Assembly: GCF_024398035.1 (NCBI RefSeq)
Contig: NZ_CP073748.1
Coordinates: 3,401,001-3,465,000 of the forward strand
DNA: 64,000 nucleotides
From: Kordiimonas sp. SCSIO 12603
GTDB lineage: Bacteria; Pseudomonadota; Alphaproteobacteria; Sphingomonadales; Kordiimonadaceae
Reading direction: 5' to 3'
The notes beneath the pieces were generated by a model. It saw nothing but the letters and a program-made list of their open reading frames with translations, had not been told where the DNA came from and made no database searches. Both the position numbers and the translations under genes were made by a program. The first letter of the stretch is position 1, and each line of letters starts with the position of its first letter. Positions 33,209-40,342 of the stretch are shown here, one piece after another.

Positions 33209-34686
33209 AGCTTTAATCCTTTTGAAGTATACCTGCTTTCCAGCACATCAAAACCATATTGAATAATGAGCGCCATAAGTGCCGCTGGTACGGCGCCACT
33301 TAAAATCAATTCAGTATCCGCTAAACGAATCCCCGAAATAATGGGCTGCCCATATCCCCCTGCGCCGATAAGTGCGCCGAGTGTAGCTGTGCCTACATTA
33401 ATAACAGCAGATGTTTTAATCCCAGCTAATATGGAAGGCAGCGCAATAGGTAGTTCAACCAGCCGAAGCCTTGCCTTAGCTGGCAACCCTAAAGCATCAG
33501 CAGATTGAATTATATCCCTCGGAATAGCTGAAAGGCCCGCGTGAGTATTTCTTACAATTGGCAGCAGACTATATATAAACAGGGCGAAGAACGCGGGGGC
33601 AAAGCCAATACCCAACAAGGGGATTAGGAAAACAAAAAGTGCTAAGGATGGTATTGTTTGCACAATAGAAACCGCTGGCACGATAATATACGCAAGCTTA
33701 GGGGATTTTGCAGCCCATATACCAAGTGGTAAAGCCACTATAATAGCTGACAGAAGAGACAGCCCCACTAAAGTAAGATGATCGCCCGTATGACGTATGA
33801 TCTCGGACCAGATTGTTTTTTTCTCCACCTGAACAGAAACATTCAGAGCTTCCTTAAGAAAACTTGCTGAGACCTCTGCAGTTGATATCTGATCTATTTT
33901 CGCAGCTTTATTGAGCGCCTGCATCTGTTCGGCAGTAATTTTATCTTCAAGAGCTAACATTGCCCGAAGCGCATTTGGGGCTTCCTGCTCAAGGCTTTTA
34001 CGGTAAAGGATAACGGCAGAATAATCGGGAAAGAATTCCAAATCATCTTCCAGTACCGTTAATCCATAAAAAGCAATCTCTGCATCAGTGGTATAGATAT
34101 CTGTTGCATCAATCTGACCACTATCTAGTGCAGCAAGAGCCAGATCATGATCTAAGCCCGTTGGTTCCTGGTTTAGACCATAACGTCGGCGCAACTCCTG
34201 CCATCCATCATTGCGTTTCATGAAGGGGGGGCTATAGCCCATTTTCATATCTGGCACTTTTTTTAGATCAGAAATCTTGGACAGGCTATGCTCTAGGGCA
34301 TATGCCTTTCTAATGCCGATACCATAGGAATTAGAAAAACCGAGCGGAGCCGAGAGCCCTACCCCGTATTTATCTGCAAGGATGGTTTGCAATTCTGAGA
34401 AAGAAACCGGCTCCTCCAGCGCCAGTATTTCCTTAGTAAGAGTGCCTGTATAATCAACATATACATCCACCTCACCTGCCAGCAGAGCTTCCCATATAAC
34501 GCGCGTTCCGCCCAGCTCCGCCCAATGTCTGGTTTCCTGTCCACTCGTTGCTGCAACTTGCGCCAACATTTCGCCGAGGATCGCACTTTCGGTAAAAGTC
34601 TTTGAAGCCGTTACCAATTCATCTTTTCCGTAAACTGCACTAAATGACGAAAGAAACAGCACTATACTGAGCCAAAATCTAATCAT
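33205..34686 (-). CDS. osmoprotectant-type ABC importer: substrate-binding protein fused to permease
   Basis: A 493-residue fusion. Residues 1-20 are a signal peptide (FWLSIVLFLSSFSAVYG). Residues about 22-275 are an OpuAC/OsmF-type binding domain (ELVTASKTFTESAILGEML, then DVYVDYTGTLTKEIL and DATDIYTTDAEI), the class that binds choline, glycine betaine or carnitine. Residues about 285-493 are a six-helix permease with the EAA-type loop IIQSADALGLPAKARL and GAGGYGQPI. In many Gram-positive relatives the permease comes first; here the binding domain does, so it would stay tethered in the periplasm. The ATG overlaps the stop of the ATPase gene (ATGA). Confidence 0.87.
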   Translation of the reverse strand: MIRFWLSIVLFLSSFSAVYGKDELVTASKTFTESAILGEMLAQVAATSGQETRHWAELGGTRVIWEALLAGEVDVYVDYTGTLTKEILALEEPVSFSELQTILADKYGVGLSAPLGFSNSYGIGIRKAYALEHSLSKISDLKKVPDMKMGYSPPFMKRNDGWQELRRRYGLNQEPTGLDHDLALAALDSGQIDATDIYTTDAEIAFYGLTVLEDDLEFFPDYSAVILYRKSLEQEAPNALRAMLALEDKITAEQMQALNKAAKIDQISTAEVSASFLKEALNVSVQVEKKTIWSEIIRHTGDHLTLVGLSLLSAIIVALPLGIWAAKSPKLAYIIVPAVSIVQTIPSLALFVFLIPLLGIGFAPAFFALFIYSLLPIVRNTHAGLSAIPRDIIQSADALGLPAKARLRLVELPIALPSILAGIKTSAVINVGTATLGALIGAGGYGQPIISGIRLADTELILSGAVPAALMALIIQYGFDVLESRYTSKGLKL

Positions 34687-35465
34687 TTCGCCTGCTCCAG
34701 CATATCGTTGACATGACGTTGAGCCGTCAAAAACCGCGTTACAAATGGATCAGCGGGCCTGTGTACCATATCAGCAAGTTCTCCCTGCTGAACGATACCC
34801 CCGTCAGATATAAGAACAAGATGATCTGCAAGATATACGGCCTCCGCCATATCATGGGTTACCAGCACAACGGTCATGTTCAGTTTAGAAAATATCTGCT
34901 TCAAATCTGTCTGTAGATCATGCCGAATGATCGTATCAAGAGCACCGAGAGGCTCATCAAGGAACAGAACATCGGGTTTAAGCATAAGCGCTCTCATAAG
35001 CGCTACCCGTTGCCTCTGCCCTCCAGAAAGCTCACCGGGGAATTTATCCAATCCGCCCACAGGAAAACTGGTCAGGTTAATTAACTCTTCAAGACGCATA
35101 TCAATCTCGTTGATCCGCCAACCGAGATATTGAGCCATTAAGATGATATTTTCCCGTGCTGTATAATGTGGGAACAAACCGCCAGTCTGGATCACATACC
35201 CTATTTTTTGTCGAAACTTTTCAAGGTCAAGATCACAAACCTCACTGCCGCGAAATCTCACACAGCCTTGATCCGCTTGTTCAAGCCCCAACATCAATTT
35301 TAAGAGCGTTGACTTCCCACACCCCGAAGGCCCGATAAGACTGGTCACTTTACCCTCAGGCAGGTCTAGCGACACATCTTTGATCGCGGCAAATTTACCG
35401 AAGGATTTTGTTACAGACTGGATTTCAAAAATTGATGCCACAAATTCTCGGGAACAAATGTTCAC
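34683..35465 (-). CDS. osmoprotectant-type ABC importer ATP-binding protein
   Basis: A 260-residue OpuCA/ProV-like ATPase: Walker A GPSGCGKSTLLKL, Q-loop IQTGGLFPH, signature LSGGQRQRVALMRAL, Walker B VLFLDEPLGALD, switch His VLVTHDMAEA. The C-terminal regulatory CBS domains of ProV are missing. The start is either the GTG at 35465 or the GTG at 35441 (protein starting at ASIFEIQSVTKSFG); the shorter is better aligned with family starts. It pairs with the fused permease downstream; no second permease gene is present, so a homodimeric channel is expected. Confidence 0.87.
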   Translation of the reverse strand: MNICSREFVASIFEIQSVTKSFGKFAAIKDVSLDLPEGKVTSLIGPSGCGKSTLLKLMLGLEQADQGCVRFRGSEVCDLDLEKFRQKIGYVIQTGGLFPHYTARENIILMAQYLGWRINEIDMRLEELINLTSFPVGGLDKFPGELSGGQRQRVALMRALMLKPDVLFLDEPLGALDTIIRHDLQTDLKQIFSKLNMTVVLVTHDMAEAVYLADHLVLISDGGIVQQGELADMVHRPADPFVTRFLTAQRHVNDMLEQAK

Positions 35466-35550
35466 CGCCTTCGATTATTACTCTTACAGGAAACTTAGGC
35501 TGTAAACGATGGGCTTACCACTGTTTTCCTGCCTTTGAGGAAACAGCAAC

Positions 35551-35576
35551 AAAAAAGGGAGCTAAAGCTCCCTTTT
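35551..35576 (-). terminator. intrinsic terminator of the chemotaxis transducer gene
   Basis: A perfect 10-bp stem AAAAGGGAGC / GCTCCCTTTT with a 4-base loop and T6 on the minus strand, about 20 bases after the transducer stop. Confidence 0.87.
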
Positions 35577-35596
35577 CAAATCCTATATAGCAGTGA

Positions 35597-37462
35597 TTAA
35601 TTCATACTGCGGTACATATCAATGCCCTGCTTGGCATAGCGGTTCGCGGTTTCCACATTGTTTGAAAGAATATTCAAACTCTGATTAATCTCCGCCACAG
35701 CGCCCGCGGCTGTTTGCATGCTTGTGGAGATTTCACGGGTTACACTGTTTTGTTCATCAACAGCACCAGAAATACCTGTCACACTTTCCTGCACTTCACT
35801 TACCGCACCTTTAATGGCAGTTAGACGCCCCACAACATCAGAAGAAACCGTCTGCATACGCTCGATTTCATCAGAAATCTGGTTGGTTGCATCCCCCACC
35901 TGGTTCGCCAGATTTTTCACTTCGGATGCTACAACAGCAAAGCCTTTACCTGCTTCACCGGCCCGAGCAGACTCGATCGTAGCATTCAAAGCAAGAAGGT
36001 TAATCTGAGCGGCGATATCTTCAATGAGCGTTACAATCTTATTCATCGCTTCAGCTGCATCACTAAGCTGCGTGGTGGAAGCACCAACAGATTCCGCCTC
36101 ACCAAACGTTTTATCAACGGCAACCCGCGCGTAAGAAACACTTTCAGCAATCGCCTGGAAGGAAGAACTCAATTCTTCAGCAGCTGAAGCCACTGTCTGT
36201 ACAGTCGTTTCGGTTTGCTGGGACGCTGCGACCGCTGAACCTGCCTGTGTATTAGCGTCAGAAACAGATCCTAAAATTTGCTCCATGTTTTCATCAACCA
36301 TGGCACTGATTTGTGCGCGCTCTGTCCGCGTTTTTATCATATCGGTAATATCAGTGGCAAACTTCACCACTTTGAACGGCTTACCATCAGGGTCAAAAAT
36401 CGGGTTATAAATTGCCTGCAACCACAACTCCTGCCCAGCTTTGTTAACCCGGCGGTATTCACCAGCCTGATATTCGCCACTACCTAAAGCTTGCCAGAAA
36501 TTCTTATAAGCCTCAGATTCTCGTTCTGACGCCTCAACAAAAATACGGTGATGCTGACCAATGATCTCATCAAGCGAATACCCAACAGCATTGGTGAAAT
36601 TTTCATTGGCCGTAATGATGGTGCCGTCTAATTCAAACTCAATAATCGCTTGTGCTTTATCAAGAGCTGCGAGCTTGCCTTCATAATCTGCATTTTTCAG
36701 CTTCTGCGCTGTAATATCAGAAGCAAACTTCACCACTTTTACCGGCTTGCCACTTTCATCAAGAATGGGGTTATAGGTTGCCTGCAGCCATATTTCTCTC
36801 CCACCCTTTGCATAGCGTTTGAACTCACCACTTTTGAATTCACCGCTACCCAGTGCACGCCAGAAATCAGCATATTCAGCAGTATGCTTATATTCTTCGC
36901 CTACAAACATGCTGTGATGCTGACCTTGAATTTCAGCAAGGCTGTAACCAGTCGCAGCCTGAAAGTTGTTATTGGCAGTTATGATGGTTCCATCAAGGGT
37001 AAACTCAATAACAGCCTGTGCTTTATTAAGAGCATCAATTTTCCCAGAGGAATCGATGTTGCCAGTATAATATTCAGTAACATCCGTCGCGCACTTCACA
37101 ACCTTTTCCACGCGCCCCGTAGCTGTGAATACAGGAACATAAATTGCACGAAGCCAAATCTCTCTGCCACCCTTTGCATAGCGCTTAAAAATAGCAGAAT
37201 GATCTTTGCCCGAGGCAAGGTGTTTCCAGAAGTCTTTATATTCCTGAGAAGCTTTATAATCCGCATCCACAAACATACTGTGATGCTGGCCTTTAATCTC
37301 AGCAAGGCTATAGCCCATAGCTTTTTCGAACAAAGCATTTGCAGTGAGAATTCTGCCATCCGGCGTAAATTCGATCATTGCCTGAGAAAGAGAAATCGCT
37401 TTGAGAACGGCTTCAGCTTCATTAGTTGCTGCGCCAGAACGTTTTTTCAAAATATCGAACAC
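35597..37462 (-). CDS. soluble methyl-accepting chemotaxis protein with three PAS domains
   Basis: About 621 residues from the GTG at 37462, which has GGAG seven bases upstream; another GTG 15 bases earlier lacks this. Three tandem PAS-PAC units cover about 15-135, 140-260 and 263-385. Each has the pattern ExTxDGxIxTAN, GYSLxEIxGQHHxMFV, FWxxLxSGE and [15 protein letters not shown], with a [10 protein letters not shown]-type end. Residues about 395-620 are the MCP signalling hairpin with [33 protein letters not shown] at its tip. There is no TM segment and no HAMP domain. The QHH residues recall BdlA/Aer2-like cytoplasmic sensors; heme or flavin binding cannot be judged. No other chemotaxis gene is nearby. 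Confidence 0.9.
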   Translation of the reverse strand: MFDILKKRSGAATNEAEAVLKAISLSQAMIEFTPDGRILTANALFEKAMGYSLAEIKGQHHSMFVDADYKASQEYKDFWKHLASGKDHSAIFKRYAKGGREIWLRAIYVPVFTATGRVEKVVKCATDVTEYYTGNIDSSGKIDALNKAQAVIEFTLDGTIITANNNFQAATGYSLAEIQGQHHSMFVGEEYKHTAEYADFWRALGSGEFKSGEFKRYAKGGREIWLQATYNPILDESGKPVKVVKFASDITAQKLKNADYEGKLAALDKAQAIIEFELDGTIITANENFTNAVGYSLDEIIGQHHRIFVEASERESEAYKNFWQALGSGEYQAGEYRRVNKAGQELWLQAIYNPIFDPDGKPFKVVKFATDITDMIKTRTERAQISAMVDENMEQILGSVSDANTQAGSAVAASQQTETTVQTVASAAEELSSSFQAIAESVSYARVAVDKTFGEAESVGASTTQLSDAAEAMNKIVTLIEDIAAQINLLALNATIESARAGEAGKGFAVVASEVKNLANQVGDATNQISDEIERMQTVSSDVVGRLTAIKGAVSEVQESVTGISGAVDEQNSVTREISTSMQTAAGAVAEINQSLNILSNNVETANRYAKQGIDMYRSMN

Positions 37463-37802
37463 AGTCCGACTCCACACGAGTTAATACCAAAACTGAATAC
37501 AGCTCCGTTTACTCGCCCCCACGTTGCTATCTATATCGCATTATTTCGTAAACAATAGATTAACTAACCCGTGATTTCTCCTTTGCAATCAAACAATTGG
37601 TTGCAACAGAAATGATTTTGGGGACACATATAATTTGTACAGCATTGGCTTTTTTCCAATGGCCGATACGCCGCCCCGAGCGAAAAAGCGTTGTCAATTA
37701 ATCGTTTAATAACATGCCACACACGCAAATGTTTCTGTTATGTCATCCATCTAAAGATTAGTTTACTAAGCGAACATGATCTAATTTGCGGGAAAATCAG
37801 AT
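37463..37802. other. gene-free stretch between chemotaxis transducer and YHS gene
   Basis: 340 bases holding the divergent promoters. The only structure I notice is TGCAATCA-N6-TGGTTGCA near 37584-37605, an 8-bp inverted repeat with one mismatch. No open frame with a ribosome site, RNA gene or mobile element was seen. Confidence 0.4.
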
Positions 37803-38270
37803 ATGAAAAAAATACTTACATTAGTGGCTGTATTATTCAGTTTTTCACTTGCAGCTTATGCAGATGGTGAAATCAACCTATCTAAACCAGGCCTGTTTGG
37901 TGGTTCATGGAAACATGCCTTAAACGGTTATGATACAGTTGCTTACTTTACAGTGGGCAAAGCCACTAAAGGTAAAAAAGAATTCGTGGCAGAATATAAA
38001 GGCGCAAAATGGCTTTTCGTTTCTGCTGAAAACAGAGATCTTTTTAAAGCCGACCCTGAAAAATACGCTCCTCAGTATGGTGGTTATTGCGCATGGGCAG
38101 TGGCACACGGCAGCCCTGCACCTGGCAGTCCGAAAGTTTGGAAGATTGTCGATAACAAGCTTTATGTAAACTACGATAAATCAATTGGTAAAAAATGGGA
38201 GAAAGATATCCCGGGCCTTATCAAACGCGGTGATGAAAACTGGCCGGAAGTTCAAGAAAGACTTGAATAA
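37803..38270 (+). CDS. exported YHS-domain protein
   Basis: A 155-residue protein with a signal peptide (MKKILTLVAVLFSFSLAAYA). The YHS domain spans about residues 38-110: HALNGYDTVAYFTVGKATKG, then FVSAENRDLFKADPEKYAPQYGGYCAWAVAHG. These match the common secreted YHS form, where a conserved Cys and His region (YCAWAV) may bind metal. The C-terminal part (WKIVDNKLYVNYDKSIGKKWEKDI) is shared by that subfamily. The role is not established; metal or redox binding is the usual suggestion. It is a single-gene unit with its own terminator. Confidence 0.87.
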   Translation: MKKILTLVAVLFSFSLAAYADGEINLSKPGLFGGSWKHALNGYDTVAYFTVGKATKGKKEFVAEYKGAKWLFVSAENRDLFKADPEKYAPQYGGYCAWAVAHGSPAPGSPKVWKIVDNKLYVNYDKSIGKKWEKDIPGLIKRGDENWPEVQERLE

Positions 38271-38281
38271 CAGATTTAGAG

Positions 38282-38309
38282 AAAAGCGGCTTAATCAGCC
38301 GCTTTTTTT
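38282..38309 (+). terminator. intrinsic terminator of the YHS gene
   Basis: Perfect 10-bp stem AAAAGCGGCT / AGCCGCTTTT with a 5-base loop and a T7 run, 12 bases after the stop. Confidence 0.9.
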
Positions 38310-38345
38310 ATTACCTTCTCTTTTCAACATGCTATAAATCTCAGC

Positions 38346-38798
38346 ATGGAAGCCTTTATTGAAAAGATATTGAGTATCCCTTCAAAGCCTTCCTACTGGC
38401 TAGATTGGAAAACTGTAGATGAAGCCCCTCAAGAAAAGGGGAGTTACATACTTCTACTTACTTTACAGAGATCATTTGAGCTCAATCACAAAACTCTTGG
38501 CAATCACCTGTTGGAAAAAGGCCGTTATATATATGCAGGCAGTGCAAATGGTTCTGGCGGTATAAAAGCACGTGTGACACGCCACCTTTCAAAAGACAAA
38601 AAAATCCATTGGCATATTGATCACCTGACAACTCAAGCAGAAACTGTTAAATGCCTTTGCCTTCCTGGCGGCAGTGAATGCAGCCTTACTTCAACACTCT
38701 TAACTTCAGAAGCTTTCAGGGTTCCAATTAAGGGGTTTGGTAGTTCAGATTGCCGTGAGTGCCCAAGCCACCTTCTTGAAGTTGTTAACACTCAATAA
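38346..38798 (+). CDS. DUF123 / GIY-YIG-like nuclease-fold protein
   Basis: A 150-residue protein. The core GSYILLLTL, then GRYIYAGSANGSGGIKARVTRHL, and KIHWHIDHLT match the DUF123 family, a branch of the GIY-YIG superfamily sometimes found fused to or beside endonuclease III. In the classic GIY-YIG motif the two tripeptides are G-I-Y and Y-I-G; here GSY and YIYAG take these places, and Arg of IKARVTRH fits the catalytic Arg position. Cysteines near the end (CLCLPGGSEC, DCRECPSHL) are also typical. It stands alone. DNA cleavage is not shown. Confidence 0.8.
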   Translation: MEAFIEKILSIPSKPSYWLDWKTVDEAPQEKGSYILLLTLQRSFELNHKTLGNHLLEKGRYIYAGSANGSGGIKARVTRHLSKDKKIHWHIDHLTTQAETVKCLCLPGGSECSLTSTLLTSEAFRVPIKGFGSSDCRECPSHLLEVVNTQ

Positions 38799-38922
38799 TT
38801 TCAGAAATAGGTTTTCTCATATCCTGCCGAACATCAATTCAACAAACTAAACAGCTGCGCCCTACCTTTACCACATTCCCTATATTTTATGCTTTCTGCA
38901 AGAACCTCAGAAAGCCCGCTTT

Positions 38923-39672
38923 ATGAAACGATTAGTTATATTTTTTATCCTGTCGCTTTTTTACATACCCGCAGCTGCAGAACCAACAGAGCACAAAGGC
39001 ATTCTTTATACGAAATTGGCAGAAAATATATGGATGCATACCACATACCATAAGACAAAAAATTGGGGTAAAGTTCGATCAAACGGCCTGATAGTTCTGA
39101 CTAAAGAAGGCGCCCTTCTTATAGATACTGGCTGGAATAATACTCAGACCCAACATATTCTAAATTGGGTACATGAAGAACTTGAGACTACCGTGACCGC
39201 AGCCGTTTTCACTCATGCCCATGATGACAAAATGGGAGGTGTACAAGCCGTTATTGACTGGGGTGCTAAAACTTTTGCACACCCACTTTCAAATCAGTTC
39301 GCTCCGAACGAAGATTTAACGCCTGCAGAATATAATCTCCAAATTCTCTCAAATGGTGATGCTGTTGCAGCACATCCGGCCTTCGATGGCATTAAAATAT
39401 TTTATCCTGGCGGAGGGCATACTCGTGATAACATCGTAGTAGCCTTGCCAACAGCCAATATACTCTTCGGCGGCTGTCTGATAAGGCCCGAGAATTCTCA
39501 TTCTCTCGGCAACACCGCAACTGCCGATATCAAAGCCTGGTCGACTTCAGTTGAAACTATTGCAAACCGCTTTCCAAATGCTCGTCTTATAGTTCCAAGT
39601 CATGGGGATCCTTCTGATCGAAAATTACTAGATCATACAATAAAGTTAGCGCAACATACTGTTTCCAAATAA
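38923..39672 (+). CDS. subclass B1 metallo-beta-lactamase
   Basis: A 249-residue exported zinc hydrolase expected to open beta-lactam rings including carbapenems. The signal peptide is residues 1-19. All B1 ligands are present: His98, His100 and Asp102 in FTHAHDDKMGG, His166 in GGGHTRDN, Cys185 in FGGCLIRPE, and His227 in PSHGDP. Between Cys185 and the last His, SLGNTATADIKAW parallels the GNxxDAD stretch of B1 enzymes. Similarity to NDM-type enzymes is visible by memory, for example ILNW and HAHxDKMGG. It is chromosomal-looking, alone, with no integron, insertion sequence or transfer gene nearby, so it is probably intrinsic to this lineage. Confidence 0.92.
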   Translation: MKRLVIFFILSLFYIPAAAEPTEHKGILYTKLAENIWMHTTYHKTKNWGKVRSNGLIVLTKEGALLIDTGWNNTQTQHILNWVHEELETTVTAAVFTHAHDDKMGGVQAVIDWGAKTFAHPLSNQFAPNEDLTPAEYNLQILSNGDAVAAHPAFDGIKIFYPGGGHTRDNIVVALPTANILFGGCLIRPENSHSLGNTATADIKAWSTSVETIANRFPNARLIVPSHGDPSDRKLLDHTIKLAQHTVSK

Positions 39673-39696
39673 CAATCAGCCCGATTAATGCTTCAC

Positions 39697-39740
39697 AAAA
39701 AAAAGGGCTCCAATTCACAATTTTTGTGACATGGAGCCCT
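39697..39740 (-). terminator. minus-strand terminator with no known gene upstream
   Basis: Perfect 9-bp stem AGGGCTCCA (39704-39712) / TGGAGCCCT (39732-39740), whose loop itself contains TCACAA/TTGTGA pairing. On the minus strand it ends in T8; on the plus strand no U-tract follows. As no minus-strand protein gene precedes it, it may end a non-coding transcript from 39.75-40.3 kb. Confidence 0.55.
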
Positions 39741-39820
39741 ATGTTGAGTGGCTTTCTAATGGTAAACAGCCTTAGCAGCTGGGCTATTTATACCGCGTTA
39801 AAATAGCATTTATCCAATTA

Positions 39821-39840
39821 GAATTTGTACCAATTTGTAC
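39821..39840 (-). promoter_or_regulatory. 10-bp-period direct repeat (candidate regulator site 1)
   Basis: On the minus strand it reads GTACAAATTG GTACAAATTC, two units matching at 9 of 10 positions with an exact 10-bp period. It shares the TACA core and AAATT spacer with the other three sites around the kinase/regulator region. Confidence 0.45.
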
Positions 39841-39873
39841 TTACGCCAAGACAACTACGATAAATAATAGTGC

Positions 39874-39999
39874 GCTGGTGCAATACGCGGTTTGTAATTT
39901 ACGCGTACCCATTCCACGTAAAGCACCAGCTATGCGATCTGAGTTTTTGGGGTATCACTCAGTTACATTGATAATGCATTCACCGGAGTATCCTCAATG
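39874..39999. ncRNA. candidate structured RNA (three successive stem-loops)
   Basis: Outer stem GCTGGTGC (39874-39881) / GCACCAGC (39923-39930) encloses TACGCG / CGCGTA (39885-39890 / 39902-39907). Next comes CTGAGT / ACTCAG (39939-39944 / 39957-39962), then CATTGA / TCAATG (39966-39971 / 39994-39999). All arms are perfect. The strand is uncertain; the terminator at 39697-39740 favours minus. I do not recognise any known RNA family. Confidence 0.3.
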
Positions 40000-40210
40000 A
40001 ACGCATAACGGTCTTTCAGAAAACCATGCTATGGGGGCACGAATAATCGTCATGACTGTCGGGTGCTAAATTGCGGCGAATTGGGTTTAAATCTCAAGCG
40101 ATTAAATGTATTAAAATGTCTCAGTTTTTCTACAAATTTCGTAAAATTTGAATATTCGTGCCACGAACCATGGGCTTGCCGATGTTGAACTCTAACATCC
40201 CATATTTTCG

Positions 40211-40230
40211 TAATACAAATTAATACAATA
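40211..40230 (+). promoter_or_regulatory. 10-bp-period direct repeat before the hybrid kinase (candidate regulator site 2)
   Basis: TAATACAAAT TAATACAATA, two units matching at 8 of 10 positions, period exactly 10 bp, ending 113 bases before the kinase ATG. It belongs with the TACA-type arrays at 39821, 43747 and 44385. Confidence 0.5.
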
Positions 40231-40342
40231 TTTGAGTTTTGGTTACAGTTTCGTAGAGATAATGTGCAACTGATTATCAAAAATACGCAGATGATAATTG
40301 GGTACACACGGGGGATAGAGTTTAGCGTGGAGTATGAATTAA

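Larger units (their letters stand above)
39673..40342. other. 670-bp gene-free stretch with several stem-loops and regulatory repeats
   Basis: No convincing open frame. It contains, in order: a long hairpin with a minus-strand T8 tail (39697-39740), a 10-bp-period repeat (39821-39840), three consecutive inverted repeats (39874-39999), and a second 10-bp-period repeat (40211-40230) upstream of the hybrid kinase. A minus-strand frame at 40050-40361 lacks a ribosome site and family features. The stretch may encode a structured RNA. Confidence 0.5.

Noticed and set aside
36650-37558. Plus-strand open frame of 302 codons
   Set aside because: It is antisense to the PAS repeats of the chemotaxis gene; its repeated sequence simply mirrors them and it has no family features.
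38923-39672. Metallo-beta-lactamase as a recently acquired resistance gene
   Set aside because: No transposase, integron site or plasmid gene is near, and base composition by eye matches the neighbours.
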